This document shows positions 1 through 11,748 of a stretch of DNA of 64,000 nucleotides, in pieces. Numbering within the stretch: the first letter of the stretch is position 1; each line of letters opens with the position of its first letter. The notes under the pieces were generated by a model. The model did no database searches. It was not told where the DNA came from and worked only from the letters and a program-made list of their open reading frames with translations. The stretch comes from Pseudomonas ekonensis (GTDB lineage Bacteria; Pseudomonadota; Gammaproteobacteria; Pseudomonadales; Pseudomonadaceae), in assembly GCF_019145435.1 (NCBI RefSeq), contig NZ_JAHSTS010000001.1, forward strand, positions 1 to 64,000, given 5' to 3'. Made by a program: the position numbers and the translations under genes.

Positions 1-72
1 TGTACGTCGACTTTCTATGCAACGGTGCAGGGCATGGCTATCATTCGGGCCTCATTACGAGGCGAGATCCGC

Positions 73-1026
73 ATGCTGACGTTGTTGAATCTCCTGAAGG
101 ATGGTCAGTTCCATTCCGGTCAGGCCCTGGGAGCCGCATTAGGCATCAGTCGAAGTGCCGTATGGAAGCAGCTCCAGCATCTGGAGACCGAGCTTGGGCT
201 GTCCATTCATAAGGTCCGGGGGCGGGGCTATCAACTGGCGGCTCCCTTGATGCTGCTTGATCCCCACAAGATAGCGGTGGAGCTAAAGGGCTGGCCGTCT
301 TTCATCCTGGACTCAATTGACTCCACCAACGCGGAAGCGTTGCGGACGATTGAGCAAGGGAAGCCTGCGCCATTTTTGGTGCTGGCCGAGCGGCAGCTGG
401 CGGGCCGCGGTCGCCGTGGGCGCAAATGGGTGAGTCCGTTTGCCGAAAACCTCTATTACAGCCTCGTTTTGCGCATTGATGGCGGCATGCGTCAGTTGGA
501 AGGGTTGAGTCTTGTTGTGGGGCTGGCGGTTATGCAGGCCTTGCGTAAGCTGGGTGTGCCTGGATTGGGGTTGAAGTGGCCTAATGACGTCCTGGTCGGG
601 CGAAAGAAAATTGCCGGTATCTTGCTGGAAATTGTCGGTGATCCGGCTGATGTCTGCCATGTAGTGCTAGGTATCGGTATCAACGTCAATATGCAGGCTG
701 CGGACGAGGTGGATCAGCAATGGACATCGATGCGGCTCGAATCAGGCAAAAGCCATGACCGGAACCTGCTTGTGGTTGAGTTGAGCCATCAGCTTCAGGC
801 TTATCTGCGGCGGCATCAGGTTGAAGGGTTCTCTGTGCTCCAGGCAGAGTGGGAAAGCAATCACCTGTGGCAGGATCAACCGGTTTCTCTCACTGCCGGC
901 GTCAATCGAACGGACGGCGTGGCTCTTGGCATCGACAGTCATGGAGCACTGCGTCTGAAGGTGGATGGTGTGGAAAAGACCTATAGCGGTGGTGAGCTCA
1001 GTTTGAGGTTGCGTGATGATTCTTGA
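73..1026 (+). CDS. birA: Bifunctional biotin-[acetyl-CoA-carboxylase] ligase / biotin operon repressor
   Basis: BirA activates biotin to biotinyl-AMP and transfers it to the biotin carboxyl carrier protein; in the bifunctional form it also represses biotin synthesis genes. The 317-aa product starts with a winged-helix domain (about residues 15-58, with [10 protein letters not shown] as recognition helix), so it should be the DNA-binding class. The catalytic domain shows GRGRRGRKW (111-119), the adenylate loop, KWPNDV (168-173) and the KKIAGILLE strand. An in-frame upstream ATG exists at 25, but 73 matches the family N-terminus ([11 protein letters not shown]). It overlaps coaX by 11 nt, implying translational coupling. 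In related Pseudomonas an rRNA operon lies just upstream, outside this window. Confidence 0.95.
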   Translation: MLTLLNLLKDGQFHSGQALGAALGISRSAVWKQLQHLETELGLSIHKVRGRGYQLAAPLMLLDPHKIAVELKGWPSFILDSIDSTNAEALRTIEQGKPAPFLVLAERQLAGRGRRGRKWVSPFAENLYYSLVLRIDGGMRQLEGLSLVVGLAVMQALRKLGVPGLGLKWPNDVLVGRKKIAGILLEIVGDPADVCHVVLGIGINVNMQAADEVDQQWTSMRLESGKSHDRNLLVVELSHQLQAYLRRHQVEGFSVLQAEWESNHLWQDQPVSLTAGVNRTDGVALGIDSHGALRLKVDGVEKTYSGGELSLRLRDDS

Positions 1027-1762
1027 GCTCGATTGCGGTAACAGCTTTATAAAGTGGCGAGTGCTGAGCGCCAAAGCCGACGCGGTGGTTCAAGAGGGTG
1101 TTGTTGACTCTGACCAGGCGCTGCTCGATGCCTTGCATGGGCTGGCTATTTCGCTGCAGCGCTGTCGTCTGGTTAGCGTCAGAACCGCAGAGGAAACGAG
1201 CGATCTCATCAAGCTCCTGGAGCGTGATTTCCGCTTGCCTGTTGTGTGTGCGGCGCCGGCGCGTGAGATGTCCGGAGTCAGAAATGGATATGAAGAGTAT
1301 GAGCGTCTGGGGCTCGACCGTTGGTTGGCGATGCTCGGAGGTTACCGCCTGGCCTCGGGCGCATGTCTGGTTCTCGATTTCGGTACGGCGGTGACCGCCG
1401 ACTTCGTTGCGGCGGACGGTGAGCATTTGGGTGGTTTCATCTGTCCCGGCATGCCGCTGATGCGCAACCAGTTGAGGACCCACACCCGAAAGATTCGCTA
1501 TGGAGATCAGGCGGCCGAGCGTGCGTTGGTGAGTCATGCGCCTGGGCGCAGCACTGTGGAGGCAGTGGAGCGCGGTTGCTCATTGATGCTGAGGGGGTTT
1601 GTATTGACTCAGATCGAGCTGGCCCGCGCCTACTGGGGGGGCGACTTTACTGTGTTCGTGACCGGGGGCGATGCTGACCTGGTATCGGGAGTCGTGCCGG
1701 AGGCAAAGGTCGTTCCCGATTTGGTGTTCGTGGGCCTGGCGATGGCCTGTCCTTTTTCCTGA
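1016..1762 (+). CDS. coaX: Type III pantothenate kinase
   Basis: CoaX phosphorylates pantothenate in the first step of coenzyme A synthesis; it is the ASKHA-fold form that replaces CoaA in pseudomonads. The 248-aa protein begins with the phosphate-1 motif [14 protein letters not shown] and carries [11 protein letters not shown] (adenosine/phosphate loop) and [11 protein letters not shown], all typical of the family. A GTG directly before the ATG at 1016 could also serve as start. The overlap with birA and the 7-nt gap to the next gene indicate one operon. Confidence 0.94.
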   Translation: MILELDCGNSFIKWRVLSAKADAVVQEGVVDSDQALLDALHGLAISLQRCRLVSVRTAEETSDLIKLLERDFRLPVVCAAPAREMSGVRNGYEEYERLGLDRWLAMLGGYRLASGACLVLDFGTAVTADFVAADGEHLGGFICPGMPLMRNQLRTHTRKIRYGDQAAERALVSHAPGRSTVEAVERGCSLMLRGFVLTQIELARAYWGGDFTVFVTGGDADLVSGVVPEAKVVPDLVFVGLAMACPFS

Positions 1763-1769
1763 GGTACGT

Positions 1770-2207
1770 ATGCGTTGGTTGTTCCTGCTGCTTTTGGTTC
1801 TCAATGTGTTTTATTACGTCTGGCATCAGCAGGAAGCGCCTTTGCGCGCAAAGGACGTCACGACTCTGAGTCTCTATCGGGGGGCGCAGCAGGATATCCG
1901 TTTGCTCAGCGAGGCCAAGGGTGTTTCTCGCGAGAAAAAGAATGTCGCGTCGGCCAGTGGCGAGTGCCTGTATGTGGGTGGCGTAGGCAGGGCCGAAGAG
2001 GTGCAGCTTCTCGGTCGGCGTTTGAGTGAGCTGGGCATCAAGGCCCAGCAGTTGCAGAAAGAGTCGTCAGAGGCTGCCTATTGGTTCCGTATCTCACCCG
2101 AAAGCCAGGGTTTGCTGGACGAAGGGCAGCTGCAAAACCTTTCCAAGGAATTCAATGAGTTAAAACATAAAATAATGATGTGTGAGGGGGTTGCGCCCTC
2201 CGAATAG
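1770..2207 (+). CDS. Small membrane-anchored SPOR-like protein
   Basis: A 145-aa protein with one N-terminal hydrophobic segment (RWLFLLLLVLNVFYYVW, residues 2-18), which looks like a signal anchor with the rest in the periplasm. The C-terminal part, from about residue 65 (CLYVGGVGRAEEVQLLGRRL onward), has the beta-alpha-beta spacing of a SPOR domain, which binds denuded peptidoglycan in division proteins. The domain assignment is by pattern only. The start at 1770 is chosen because the hydrophobic anchor begins there and the gene lies 7 nt after coaX. The same gene sits between coaX and the tRNA-tufB cluster in other Pseudomonas. Confidence 0.75.
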   Translation: MRWLFLLLLVLNVFYYVWHQQEAPLRAKDVTTLSLYRGAQQDIRLLSEAKGVSREKKNVASASGECLYVGGVGRAEEVQLLGRRLSELGIKAQQLQKESSEAAYWFRISPESQGLLDEGQLQNLSKEFNELKHKIMMCEGVAPSE

Positions 2208-2219
2208 TTTGCATAGAAT
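2191..2219 (+). promoter_or_regulatory. Candidate upstream sigma70 promoter of the tRNA-tufB operon (P1)
   Basis: A TTGCGC box at 2191-2196 lies 17 nt before TAGAAT at 2214-2219, followed by a GC-rich stretch (GGCGCCCGC). The -10 is good and the -35 is weak. It overlaps the end of the SPOR-like gene. Confidence 0.4.
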
Positions 2220-2309
2220 GGCGCCCGCTCCACAGCGAAGACCTGAAGAGGTTGAAGCGGTGGGGTGATGTCAAAGCAGCTAACCTCAAGATTTTAAATG
2301 AGAAAATGC

Positions 2310-2337
2310 TTGACAGAAGGCTGGCATAGTATAGAAT
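2310..2337 (+). promoter_or_regulatory. Sigma70 promoter of the tRNA-tufB operon (P2)
   Basis: A perfect TTGACA at 2310-2315 is followed after 16 nt by TAGAAT (2332-2337). The predicted start, near 2344, is a few bases before the tRNA-Tyr 5' end. The GC-rich discriminator (GCCGGCTCGC) resembles stringently controlled stable-RNA promoters. Confidence 0.75.
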
Positions 2338-2350
2338 GCCGGCTCGCTTA

Positions 2351-2435
<85 letters not shown>

Positions 2436-2460
2436 GATTTTAGCGTGAGCTGCAGGCTCC

Positions 2461-2534
<74 letters not shown>

Positions 2535-2560
2535 AGTTTGCAGGTTGTGCAAAGTGTTAC

Positions 2561-2636
2561 GCTCTTGTAGCTCAGTTGGTAGAGCACACCCTTGGTAAGG
2601 GTGAGGTCAGCGGTTCAAATCCGCTCAAGAGCTCCA
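2561..2636 (+). tRNA. tRNA-Thr (GGT)
   Basis: A 76-nt tRNA with acceptor GCTCTTG/CAAGAGC, anticodon GGT at 2594-2596, T-arm GGTTCAAATCC and an encoded CCA. Confidence 0.97.
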
Positions 2637-2719
2637 TATGACAAGGCAGATATGAAAATATCTGCCTTTGTTTTAATGGTCTGCGTAGTTCGCTTAATTC
2701 TACTCCTAGGGTGATTTCG

Positions 2720-3913
<1,194 letters not shown>

Positions 3914-3933
3914 ACAGTTGTAATGTCTTTTTC

Positions 3934-3966
3934 GGGCCGGCATAATGGTCGGCCTGATTTTGTTTT
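3934..3966 (+). terminator. Weak hairpin between tufB and tRNA-Trp
   Basis: GGCCG (3935-3939) pairs with CGGCC (3950-3954) and is followed by TGATTTTGTTTT. The short stem and large loop suggest partial termination or an RNA-processing site rather than a strong stop. Confidence 0.35.
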
Positions 3967-4042
3967 AGGTCAGTAGCTCAATTGGCAGAGCGACGGTCTC
4001 CAAAACCGTAGGTTGGGGGTTCGATTCCCTCCTGACCTGCCA
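3967..4042 (+). tRNA. tRNA-Trp (CCA)
   Basis: A 76-nt tRNA with acceptor AGGTCAG/CTGACCT, anticodon CCA at 4000-4002, T-arm GGTTCGATTCC and an encoded CCA. It lies between tufB and secE, as in P. aeruginosa. Confidence 0.97.
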
Positions 4043-4087
4043 GATTCACTCGGTGTGTCTGGCTTTCTTTTCACAGGATCTTCACAG

Positions 4088-4456
4088 ATGACTCCTAAAG
4101 CTGAAGCCCAAAGCTCTCGCTTTGATCTGATCAAGTGGCTTGTAGTGGTTGCCTTGGTGGTTGTCGGTGTTGTCGGCAATCATTATTTTTCCGCTTCGCC
4201 GATCCTGTACCGCGTGCTTGCTCTGCTTGCCATTGCTGCTGTTGCTGCCTATGTGGGTCTGCAAACTGCCAAGGGTAAGTCGTTCTTCGCGCTGGCAAAG
4301 GAAGCTCGTACCGAGATTCGTAAAGTCGTATGGCCAACTCGTCAGGAAACCACGCAGACTACGCTCATCGTCGTAGCTGTTGTCTTGGTTATGGCGTTGC
4401 TGCTGTGGGGGCTTGACTCCCTCCTCGGTTGGCTTGTTTCCCTGATTGTAGGCTAA
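4088..4456 (+). CDS. secE: Preprotein translocase subunit SecE
   Basis: SecE clamps and stabilises SecY in the inner-membrane SecYEG channel. The 122-aa protein has three hydrophobic segments, as in the gammaproteobacterial long form. The essential amphipathic region before the last helix is present (KEARTEIRKVVWPTRQETTQ). The start at 4088 (MTPKAEAQSS) fits the family; the frame is open upstream through tRNA-Trp but that cannot be coding. nusG follows 9 nt downstream. Confidence 0.95.
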   Translation: MTPKAEAQSSRFDLIKWLVVVALVVVGVVGNHYFSASPILYRVLALLAIAAVAAYVGLQTAKGKSFFALAKEARTEIRKVVWPTRQETTQTTLIVVAVVLVMALLLWGLDSLLGWLVSLIVG

Positions 4457-4465
4457 GGGTGTCCC

Positions 4466-4999
4466 GTGGCTAAGCGTTGGTACGTTGTGCATGCTTACTC
4501 GGGTTACGAGAAGCATGTAATGCGCTCCCTGATCGAGCGTGTGAAGCTGGCTGGCATGGAAGATGGCTTCGGCGAAATTCTGGTTCCCACTGAAGAAGTG
4601 GTTGAAATGCGTAATGGCCAGAAGCGCAAAAGCGAACGCAAGTTCTTCCCAGGCTATGTGCTGGTTCAAATGGATATGAACGAGGGTACTTGGCACTTGG
4701 TCAAGGATACTCCTCGGGTGATGGGCTTCATCGGTGGTACTGCCGACAAGCCTGCACCAATCACTGACAAAGAGGCAGAAGCAATTCTGCGTCGTGTTGC
4801 CGATGGTAGCGACAAGCCTAAGCCGAAGACTTTGTTCGAGCCGGGTGAGACTGTTCGTGTCAATGACGGTCCTTTCGCTGACTTTAACGGCGTTGTTGAA
4901 GAAGTTAACTACGAAAAGAGCCGGATCCAGGTCGCAGTGCTCATTTTCGGACGCTCTACTCCGGTGGAGCTGGAGTTCAGTCAGGTCGAAAAGGTCTAA
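4466..4999 (+). CDS. nusG: Transcription termination/antitermination factor NusG
   Basis: NusG binds the RNA polymerase clamp, suppresses pausing and links polymerase to Rho or to the S10/ribosome complex. The 177-aa product has the NGN domain starting [15 protein letters not shown] and a C-terminal KOW domain ([22 protein letters not shown]). It uses a GTG start at 4466. It is followed by a clear terminator, so secE-nusG end a transcription unit. Confidence 0.97.
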   Translation: MAKRWYVVHAYSGYEKHVMRSLIERVKLAGMEDGFGEILVPTEEVVEMRNGQKRKSERKFFPGYVLVQMDMNEGTWHLVKDTPRVMGFIGGTADKPAPITDKEAEAILRRVADGSDKPKPKTLFEPGETVRVNDGPFADFNGVVEEVNYEKSRIQVAVLIFGRSTPVELEFSQVEKV

Positions 5000-5014
5000 C
5001 TGGGCAAGCATCCC

Positions 5015-5043
5015 AACCCCGCAGCCGTAGGCTGTGGGGTTTT
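5015..5043 (+). terminator. Rho-independent terminator after nusG
   Basis: AACCCCGCAGCC (5015-5026) pairs with GGCTGTGGGGTT (5030-5041) across a GTA loop and is followed by T residues. It separates secE-nusG from the rplK operon. No clear sigma70 promoter was found between it and rplK. Confidence 0.85.
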
Positions 5044-5116
5044 GTCGTCACTGGGATAAACGCGCAAGTAACCGGGGAGCCTTTCGAGGCGTTCGAACCC
5101 GTAATTGGAGTGCCTC

Positions 5117-5548
5117 ATGGCCAAGAAGATTACCGCTTACATCAAGCTGCAAGTGAAGGCCGCTCAGGCTAACCCAAGCCCACCCGTCGGTCCTGCTCTG
5201 GGTCAGCACGGCGTGAACATCATGGAGTTCTGCAAGGCTTTCAACGCCCGTACCCAGGGTCTTGAGCCAGGTCTGCCGACTCCAGTGATCATCACTGTCT
5301 ACAGCGACCGCAGCTTCACTTTCGAAACCAAATCCACCCCTGCTTCGGTTCTGCTGAAGAAGGCGGCCGGTCTGACCAGCGGCTCCGCTCGTCCGAACAC
5401 CGTTAAGGTTGGCACTGTTACCCGTGCTCAGCTGGAAGAGATCGCGAAAACCAAAAACGCGGATCTGACTGCAGCTGATATGGATGCAGCCGTGCGTACT
5501 ATCGCCGGCTCTGCTCGTAGCATGGGCCTTAACGTGGAGGGTGTGTAA
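5117..5548 (+). CDS. rplK: 50S ribosomal protein L11
   Basis: L11 binds the GTPase-centre RNA of 23S rRNA and is required for RelA-dependent stringent signalling. The 143-aa protein shows the N-terminal domain [20 protein letters not shown] and the C-terminal rRNA-binding domain with [13 protein letters not shown]. The start at 5117 gives the family N-terminus ([10 protein letters not shown]); a TTG four codons upstream is rejected. Its TAA overlaps the rplA ATG by one base. Confidence 0.97.
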   Translation: MAKKITAYIKLQVKAAQANPSPPVGPALGQHGVNIMEFCKAFNARTQGLEPGLPTPVIITVYSDRSFTFETKSTPASVLLKKAAGLTSGSARPNTVKVGTVTRAQLEEIAKTKNADLTAADMDAAVRTIAGSARSMGLNVEGV

Positions 5549-6243
5549 TGGCTAAGCTGACCAAGCGTCAAAAGGCTATCGCCGGCAAAATCGAAGCAGG
5601 CAAGGCCTACAACATTGTAGAAGCCGCCGCTCTGCTGGCCGAGCTGTCGACTGTCAAGTTCAGCGAGTCGTTCGACGTTGCTGTAAACCTGGGCGTAGAC
5701 CCACGTAAATCCGACCAGGTTGTTCGTAGCGCTACCGTGCTGCCGCACGGCACCGGCAAAACCGTTCGCGTTGCCGTGTTCACCCAGGGCCCGGCTGCTG
5801 AAGCCGCTTTGGCTGCCGGCGCTGACCGCGTAGGCATGGACGATCTGGCTGCAGAAATGAAAGCCGGCGACCTGAACTACGACGTAGTCATCGCATCCCC
5901 GGATGCCATGCGCGTTGTGGGTCAGTTGGGTCAGGTTCTCGGTCCTCGCGGCCTGATGCCTAACCCTAAAGTCGGTACCGTGACTCCAGACGTCGCTGGC
6001 GCTGTCAAAAACGCCAAGGCCGGTCAGGTTCGCTACCGCACCGACAAAAACGGCATCATCCACACTTCCGTTGGCAAGATCGGTTTCGACGCCGTCAAGC
6101 TGAAGGAAAACGTTGAAGCCCTGATCGCTGATCTGAAGCGTATCAAGCCGGCTTCCTCGAAAGGTATCTACGTCAAGCGCGTTACCCTGAGCACCACCAT
6201 GGGCCCAGGTCTGGTCATCGACCAGAGCTCGCTGGACGCGTAA
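5548..6243 (+). CDS. rplA: 50S ribosomal protein L1
   Basis: L1 forms the mobile stalk next to the E site; in E. coli it also represses its own operon by binding the mRNA. The 231-aa protein contains the signature [20 protein letters not shown]. The start codon overlaps the rplK stop (TAATG), showing tight coupling. Confidence 0.97.
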   Translation: MAKLTKRQKAIAGKIEAGKAYNIVEAAALLAELSTVKFSESFDVAVNLGVDPRKSDQVVRSATVLPHGTGKTVRVAVFTQGPAAEAALAAGADRVGMDDLAAEMKAGDLNYDVVIASPDAMRVVGQLGQVLGPRGLMPNPKVGTVTPDVAGAVKNAKAGQVRYRTDKNGIIHTSVGKIGFDAVKLKENVEALIADLKRIKPASSKGIYVKRVTLSTTMGPGLVIDQSSLDA

Positions 6244-6440
6244 GACAATAAGCGGCGCGAGCGATCGCGCCACTTGAAGATTGGGGTCCCTGCCTGGCGG
6301 GGGCTATCCAAGACCGTAGGCGGCGCAAGTCTTAAACCTCAAGCCTACGCAGATGGTGCTCCCGGTTCCTTACCGAATCAGACACCAAAACGACATCCGG
6401 CTTCGGCCAGATGAAACGGTAACAAGCAGGAGTTTTACCC
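6244..6440 (+). promoter_or_regulatory. Structured 5' leader of rplJ (probable L10-L12 autoregulatory leader)
   Basis: The 197-nt gap holds several hairpins, including GGCGCG (6254-6259) with CGCGCC (6266-6271). This is where other gammaproteobacteria carry the L10 leader, which binds the L10-L12 complex to repress rplJL translation. The assignment rests on position and stem content; a covariance-model match was not tested. Confidence 0.6.
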
Positions 6441-6941
6441 GTGGCAATTAAACTCGAAGACAAGAAGGCCATCGTCGCTGAAGTCAACGAGGCTGCCAAA
6501 GTCGCTCTGTCCGCTGTCGTGGCTGATGCCCGTGGTGTGACTGTAGGCGCAATGACCGGACTCCGTAAAGAGGCTCGCGAAGCTGGCGTATACGTGCGTG
6601 TCGTACGTAACACCCTGCTCAAGCGCGCCGTTGCCGACACTGAATTCAGTGTCCTCAACGACGTGTTCGCTGGCCCGACCCTGATCGCGTTCTCCAACGA
6701 ACACCCGGGCGCTGCTGCCCGTCTGTTCAAGGAATTCGCCAAGGGTCAGGACAAGTTCGAGATCAAGGCAGCTGCGTTCGACGGCAAGTTCCTTGCCGCC
6801 AACCAGATCGACGTGCTGGCAACCCTGCCAACTCGCGACGAGGCTATCGCACAGCTGATGAGCGTTATCCAAGGTGCTACCAGCAAGCTGGCTCGTACCC
6901 TGGCAGCTCTGCGCGACCAGAAAGAAGCTGCTGCTGCCTAA
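6441..6941 (+). CDS. rplJ: 50S ribosomal protein L10
   Basis: L10 anchors the L7/L12 dimers in the ribosomal stalk. The 166-aa protein has the N-terminal rRNA-binding domain ([13 protein letters not shown], then [20 protein letters not shown]) and a C-terminal helix that binds L12. It starts with GTG at 6441, with AGGAG 8 nt upstream. Confidence 0.97.
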   Translation: MAIKLEDKKAIVAEVNEAAKVALSAVVADARGVTVGAMTGLRKEAREAGVYVRVVRNTLLKRAVADTEFSVLNDVFAGPTLIAFSNEHPGAAARLFKEFAKGQDKFEIKAAAFDGKFLAANQIDVLATLPTRDEAIAQLMSVIQGATSKLARTLAALRDQKEAAAA

Positions 6942-7021
6942 GGCGGCGTAGAACCTTTCGAAATCAAACGTTTAATTTGATGGCCGCGTAGGCTGTCACC
7001 CCAATACAGGAATTCATAGTC

Positions 7022-7393
7022 ATGTCTCTGACTAACGAACAAATCATCGAAGCAATCGGCCAGAAAACCGTTCTGGAAATCGTTGAGCTGATCAAAGCGA
7101 TGGAAGAAACCTTCGGCGTTACCGCTGCTGCCGCCGTTGCCGCTGGTCCAGCTGCTGGCGCTGCTGCTGCCGTTGAAGAGCAAACCGAGTTCAACGTTGT
7201 CCTGGTTGAAGCCGGCGACAAGAAAGTGAACGTGATCAAGGCAGTTCGTGAACTGACCGGTCTGGGCCTGAAAGAAGCCAAAGAGAAAGTCGACGGCGCT
7301 CCTCAGGTTGTAGCTGAAGGCGTTTCGAAAGAAGCCGCTGAAGACGCTAAGAAGAAGCTGGAAGAAGCAGGCGCTAAAGTCGAGCTGAAGTAA
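7022..7393 (+). CDS. rplL: 50S ribosomal protein L7/L12
   Basis: L12 recruits and activates translational GTPases. The 123-aa acidic protein has the N-terminal dimerisation domain, an Ala-rich hinge (about residues 36-53) and the C-terminal domain ending in [10 protein letters not shown]. It follows rplJ by 80 nt, and two hairpins separate it from rpoB. Confidence 0.97.
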   Translation: MSLTNEQIIEAIGQKTVLEIVELIKAMEETFGVTAAAAVAAGPAAGAAAAVEEQTEFNVVLVEAGDKKVNVIKAVRELTGLGLKEAKEKVDGAPQVVAEGVSKEAAEDAKKKLEEAGAKVELK

Positions 7394-7440
7394 GCATCGA
7401 CTTTGCTCCTCCAGCCCGAGCGTCAAGCGAAAGGCTGATG

Positions 7441-7468
7441 GCTGGTGGCTTATGCCACCGGCCTTTTT
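7441..7468 (+). terminator. Attenuator-like hairpin between rplL and rpoB
   Basis: GCTGGTGGC (7441-7449) pairs with GCCACCGGC (7454-7462), with one wobble pair, and is followed by CTTTTT. In E. coli a partial terminator in the same place lowers rpoBC transcription relative to ribosomal genes. Confidence 0.7.
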
Positions 7469-7507
7469 CCGTTATTGGCGACCGGCCATGCCGGCGCCGA
7501 TAACGGA
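7468..7507 (+). other. Long hairpin upstream of rpoB, candidate RNase III processing site
   Basis: TCCGTTATTGGCG (7468-7480) pairs with CGCCGATAACGGA (7495-7507), and CCGGC/GCCGG (7482-7486/7490-7494) closes the tip around CAT. The result is an almost continuous 18-bp stem. E. coli has an RNase III site at this position, so processing of the rplL-rpoB mRNA is a reasonable inference. Confidence 0.6.
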
Positions 7508-7611
7508 TCCACCACCCGATGCGGTGGCGCAAACCAAGGGGTTTGCACGATTTTCTGGCTGCTCCCGCCGGGAGGGGCCAAACAAGCAGGTGACCAAGCT
7601 GGGGAACGCTG

Positions 7612-10600
7612 ATGGCTTACTCATATACTGAGAAAAAACGTATCCGCAAGGACTTTAGCAAGTTGCCGGACGTCATGGATGTGCCGTACCTCCTGGCCAT
7701 CCAGCTGGATTCGTATCGTGAATTCTTGCAAGCGGGAGCGACTAAAGATCAGTTCCGCGACGTGGGCCTGCATGCGGCCTTCAAATCCGTTTTCCCGATC
7801 ATCAGCTACTCCGGCAATGCTGCGCTGGAGTACGTCGGCTATCGCTTGGGCGAGCCGGCATTTGATGTCAAAGAATGCGTATTGCGCGGTGTGACTTTCG
7901 CCGTACCTTTGCGGGTAAAAGTGCGCCTGATCATTTTCGACAAAGAATCGTCGAACAAAGCGATCAAGGACATCAAAGAGCAAGAAGTCTACATGGGTGA
8001 AATCCCCCTGATGACTGAGAACGGTACCTTCGTGATCAACGGTACCGAGCGTGTGATCGTTTCCCAGCTGCACCGTTCCCCGGGCGTGTTCTTCGACCAC
8101 GACCGTGGCAAAACGCACAGCTCCGGCAAACTGCTGTACTCCGCGCGCATCATTCCTTACCGCGGTTCGTGGCTGGACTTCGAGTTCGACCCGAAAGACT
8201 GCGTATTCGTGCGTATCGACCGTCGTCGCAAGCTGCCGGCTTCCGTGCTGCTGCGCGCGCTCGGCTATACCACCGAAGAAGTGCTCGACGCGTTCTACAC
8301 CACCAACGTATTCCACGTGAAGAGCGAAGGCTTGAGCCTGGAACTGGTGCCTCAGCGCCTGCGTGGTGAAGTCGCCGTCCTCGACATCCAGGACGACAAA
8401 GGCAAGGTGATCGTAGAGCAGGGCCGCCGTATTACCGCCCGCCACATCAACCAGCTGGAAAAAGCCGGGATCAAAGAGCTGGACGTGCCGCTGGACTACG
8501 TCCTGGGCCGCACCACCGCCAAGGCCATCGTGCATCCGGCCACCGGCGAAATCCTGGCAGAGTGCAACACCGAACTGTCGACCGACCTCCTGGTGAAGAT
8601 CGCCAAGGCCGGCGTTGTTCGCATCGAGACTCTGTACACCAACGACATCGACTGCGGTCCGTTCGTCTCCGACACGCTGAAGATCGACTCCACCAGCAAC
8701 CAACTGGAAGCGCTGGTCGAGATCTATCGCATGATGCGTCCGGGCGAGCCGCCGACCAAAGACGCTGCCGAGACCCTGTTCAACAACCTGTTCTTCAGCC
8801 CAGAGCGCTATGACCTGTCTGCGGTCGGCCGGATGAAGTTCAACCGTCGTATCGGTCGCACCGAGATCGAAGGTTCGGGCGTGCTGTGCAAGGAAGACAT
8901 CGTTGCGGTCCTGAAGACCCTGGTCGACATCCGTAACGGCAAAGGCATCGTCGACGACATCGACCACCTGGGTAACCGTCGCGTTCGCTGCGTAGGCGAA
9001 ATGGCCGAGAACCAGTTCCGCGTTGGCCTGGTGCGTGTCGAGCGCGCGGTCAAAGAGCGTCTGTCGATGGCTGAAAGCGAAGGCCTGATGCCGCAAGACC
9101 TGATCAACGCCAAGCCAGTGGCTGCGGCGGTGAAAGAGTTCTTCGGTTCCAGCCAGCTGTCGCAGTTCATGGACCAGAACAACCCGCTCTCCGAGATCAC
9201 CCACAAGCGTCGTGTGTCCGCACTCGGCCCGGGCGGTCTGACCCGTGAGCGCGCAGGCTTCGAAGTCCGTGACGTGCACCCGACCCACTACGGTCGCGTC
9301 TGCCCGATCGAAACGCCTGAAGGTCCGAACATCGGTCTGATCAACTCCCTGGCCGCATATGCGCGCACCAACCAGTACGGTTTCCTCGAGAGCCCGTACC
9401 GTGTGGTGAAAGAGGGTGTGGTCACCGACGACATCGTGTTCCTGTCCGCCATCGAAGAAGCCGATCACGTGATCGCGCAGGCTTCGGCGACCATGAACGA
9501 GAACAAGGTGCTGGTCGACGAGCTGGTGGCCGTGCGTCACCTGAACGAATTCACCGTCAAGGCGCCGGAAGACGTCACCCTGATGGACGTTTCGCCGAAG
9601 CAGGTAGTTTCGGTTGCGGCGTCGCTGATTCCGTTCCTCGAGCACGACGACGCCAACCGTGCGTTGATGGGTTCCAACATGCAGCGTCAGGCTGTACCAA
9701 CCCTGCGCGCCGACAAGCCGCTGGTGGGTACCGGCATGGAGCGCAACGTTGCCCGTGACTCCGGCGTTTGCGTCGTGGCCCGCCGCGGCGGCGTGATCGA
9801 CTCCGTCGATGCCAGCCGTATCGTGGTTCGCGTTGCCGATGACGAAGTCGAAACCGGTGAAGCCGGTGTCGACATCTACAACCTGACCAAGTACACCCGC
9901 TCCAACCAGAACACCTGCATCAACCAGCGTCCGCTGGTGAGCAAGGGTGACAAGGTTCAGCGTGGCGACATCATGGCCGACGGCCCGTCCACCGACATGG
10001 GTGAACTGGCGCTGGGTCAGAACATGCGCATCGCGTTCATGGCGTGGAACGGCTTCAACTTCGAAGACTCCATCTGCCTGTCCGAGCGTGTGGTTCAGGA
10101 AGACCGCTTCACCACGATCCACATCCAGGAACTGACCTGCGTGGCCCGTGACACCAAGCTTGGCCCAGAGGAAATCACTGCGGACATCCCGAACGTGGGT
10201 GAAGCCGCACTGAACAAGCTGGACGAAGCCGGTATCGTCTACGTCGGCGCCGAAGTCGGCCCTGGCGACATCCTGGTCGGCAAGGTCACTCCGAAAGGCG
10301 AGACCCAGCTGACTCCGGAAGAGAAACTGCTGCGCGCGATCTTCGGTGAGAAGGCCAGCGACGTTAAGGACACCTCCCTGCGCGTGCCGACCGGCACCAA
10401 GGGTACTGTCATTGACGTTCAGGTCTTCACCCGTGATGGCGTCGAGCGCGACAGCCGTGCCCTGTCGATCGAGAAGAGCCAGCTCGACGAGATCCGCAAG
10501 GATCTGAACGAAGAGTTCCGCATCGTCGAAGGCGCGACCTTCGAGCGTCTGCGTGCCGCTCTGGTCGGTCACAAGGTCGAAGGCGGTGCCGGTCTGAAGA

Positions 10601-11685
10601 AAGGCCAGGACATCACCGACGAAGTGCTGGACGGTCTTGAGCATGGCCAGTGGTTCAAGCTGCGCATGGCTGAAGACGCTCTGAACGAGCAGCTCGAGAA
10701 GGCCCAGGCCTACATCGTCGACCGTCGCCGTCTGCTGGACGACAAGTTCGAAGACAAGAAGCGCAAGCTGCAACAGGGCGATGACCTGGCGCCGGGCGTG
10801 CTGAAGATCGTCAAGGTGTACCTGGCTATCCGCCGTCGTATCCAGCCGGGCGACAAGATGGCCGGCCGTCACGGTAACAAGGGTGTGGTCTCCGTGATCA
10901 TGCCGGTTGAAGACATGCCGCACGATGCCAACGGCACCCCGGTCGACGTCGTCCTCAACCCGCTGGGCGTACCTTCGCGTATGAACGTCGGTCAGATCCT
11001 CGAAACCCACCTGGGCCTCGCGGCCAAGGGCCTGGGCGAGAAAATCAACCGGATGGTCGAAGAGCAGCGCAAGGTCGCTGAACTGCGTACCTTCCTGGAC
11101 GAGATCTACAACCAGATCGGCGGTCGCAACGAAGACCTCGACAGCTTCTCCGATCAGGAGATCCTGGATCTGGCGAAGAACCTGCGTGGCGGCGTACCAA
11201 TGGCCACCCCGGTGTTCGACGGCGCCAAGGAACGCGAGATCAAGGCCATGCTGAAACTGGCGGACCTGCCAGAAAGCGGCCAGATGCAACTGACCGACGG
11301 CCGTACCGGCAACAAGTTCGAGCGCCCGGTCACCGTTGGCTACATGTACATGCTGAAACTGAACCACTTGGTAGACGACAAGATGCACGCGCGTTCTACC
11401 GGTTCGTACAGCCTGGTTACCCAGCAGCCGCTGGGTGGTAAGGCGCAGTTCGGTGGTCAGCGTTTCGGGGAGATGGAGGTCTGGGCACTGGAAGCTTACG
11501 GTGCTGCCTACACCCTGCAAGAAATGCTCACAGTGAAGTCGGACGATGTGAACGGCCGGACCAAGATGTACAAGAACATCGTGGACGGCGATCACCGTAT
11601 GGAGCCGGGCATGCCCGAGTCCTTCAACGTGTTGATCAAGGAAATTCGTTCCCTCGGCATCGATATCGATCTGGAAACCGAATAA
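7612..11685 (+). CDS. rpoB: DNA-directed RNA polymerase subunit beta
   Basis: The beta subunit forms one pincer of RNA polymerase and, with beta', the active centre. Its length, 1357 aa, is typical of Pseudomonas. The rifampicin pocket reads [20 protein letters not shown] and then VSALGPGGL, with the susceptible-type Asp, His and Ser residues present. Conserved [20 protein letters not shown] and GNKGVVS segments are visible. The C-terminus carries the clamp-contacting region through LGIDIDLE. rpoC follows after 63 nt. Confidence 0.99.
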   Translation: MAYSYTEKKRIRKDFSKLPDVMDVPYLLAIQLDSYREFLQAGATKDQFRDVGLHAAFKSVFPIISYSGNAALEYVGYRLGEPAFDVKECVLRGVTFAVPLRVKVRLIIFDKESSNKAIKDIKEQEVYMGEIPLMTENGTFVINGTERVIVSQLHRSPGVFFDHDRGKTHSSGKLLYSARIIPYRGSWLDFEFDPKDCVFVRIDRRRKLPASVLLRALGYTTEEVLDAFYTTNVFHVKSEGLSLELVPQRLRGEVAVLDIQDDKGKVIVEQGRRITARHINQLEKAGIKELDVPLDYVLGRTTAKAIVHPATGEILAECNTELSTDLLVKIAKAGVVRIETLYTNDIDCGPFVSDTLKIDSTSNQLEALVEIYRMMRPGEPPTKDAAETLFNNLFFSPERYDLSAVGRMKFNRRIGRTEIEGSGVLCKEDIVAVLKTLVDIRNGKGIVDDIDHLGNRRVRCVGEMAENQFRVGLVRVERAVKERLSMAESEGLMPQDLINAKPVAAAVKEFFGSSQLSQFMDQNNPLSEITHKRRVSALGPGGLTRERAGFEVRDVHPTHYGRVCPIETPEGPNIGLINSLAAYARTNQYGFLESPYRVVKEGVVTDDIVFLSAIEEADHVIAQASATMNENKVLVDELVAVRHLNEFTVKAPEDVTLMDVSPKQVVSVAASLIPFLEHDDANRALMGSNMQRQAVPTLRADKPLVGTGMERNVARDSGVCVVARRGGVIDSVDASRIVVRVADDEVETGEAGVDIYNLTKYTRSNQNTCINQRPLVSKGDKVQRGDIMADGPSTDMGELALGQNMRIAFMAWNGFNFEDSICLSERVVQEDRFTTIHIQELTCVARDTKLGPEEITADIPNVGEAALNKLDEAGIVYVGAEVGPGDILVGKVTPKGETQLTPEEKLLRAIFGEKASDVKDTSLRVPTGTKGTVIDVQVFTRDGVERDSRALSIEKSQLDEIRKDLNEEFRIVEGATFERLRAALVGHKVEGGAGLKKGQDITDEVLDGLEHGQWFKLRMAEDALNEQLEKAQAYIVDRRRLLDDKFEDKKRKLQQGDDLAPGVLKIVKVYLAIRRRIQPGDKMAGRHGNKGVVSVIMPVEDMPHDANGTPVDVVLNPLGVPSRMNVGQILETHLGLAAKGLGEKINRMVEEQRKVAELRTFLDEIYNQIGGRNEDLDSFSDQEILDLAKNLRGGVPMATPVFDGAKEREIKAMLKLADLPESGQMQLTDGRTGNKFERPVTVGYMYMLKLNHLVDDKMHARSTGSYSLVTQQPLGGKAQFGGQRFGEMEVWALEAYGAAYTLQEMLTVKSDDVNGRTKMYKNIVDGDHRMEPGMPESFNVLIKEIRSLGIDIDLETE

Positions 11686-11748
11686 CACGTGACGCGATCG
11701 AGAGCGGGGCAGGATTGCCCGCTCTCTGCTCCGCCAGGAGGAAAGGCC

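Noticed and set aside
1..72. End of an rRNA operon at the left edge
   Set aside because: Expected from synteny in other Pseudomonas, but no recognisable 5S rRNA sequence is present in these bases.
7621..11688. A 1355-codon open frame on the strand opposite rpoB
   Set aside because: It is the antisense mirror of a highly expressed gene whose codon bias avoids TTA, CTA and TCA. The translated sequence has no recognisable domain.
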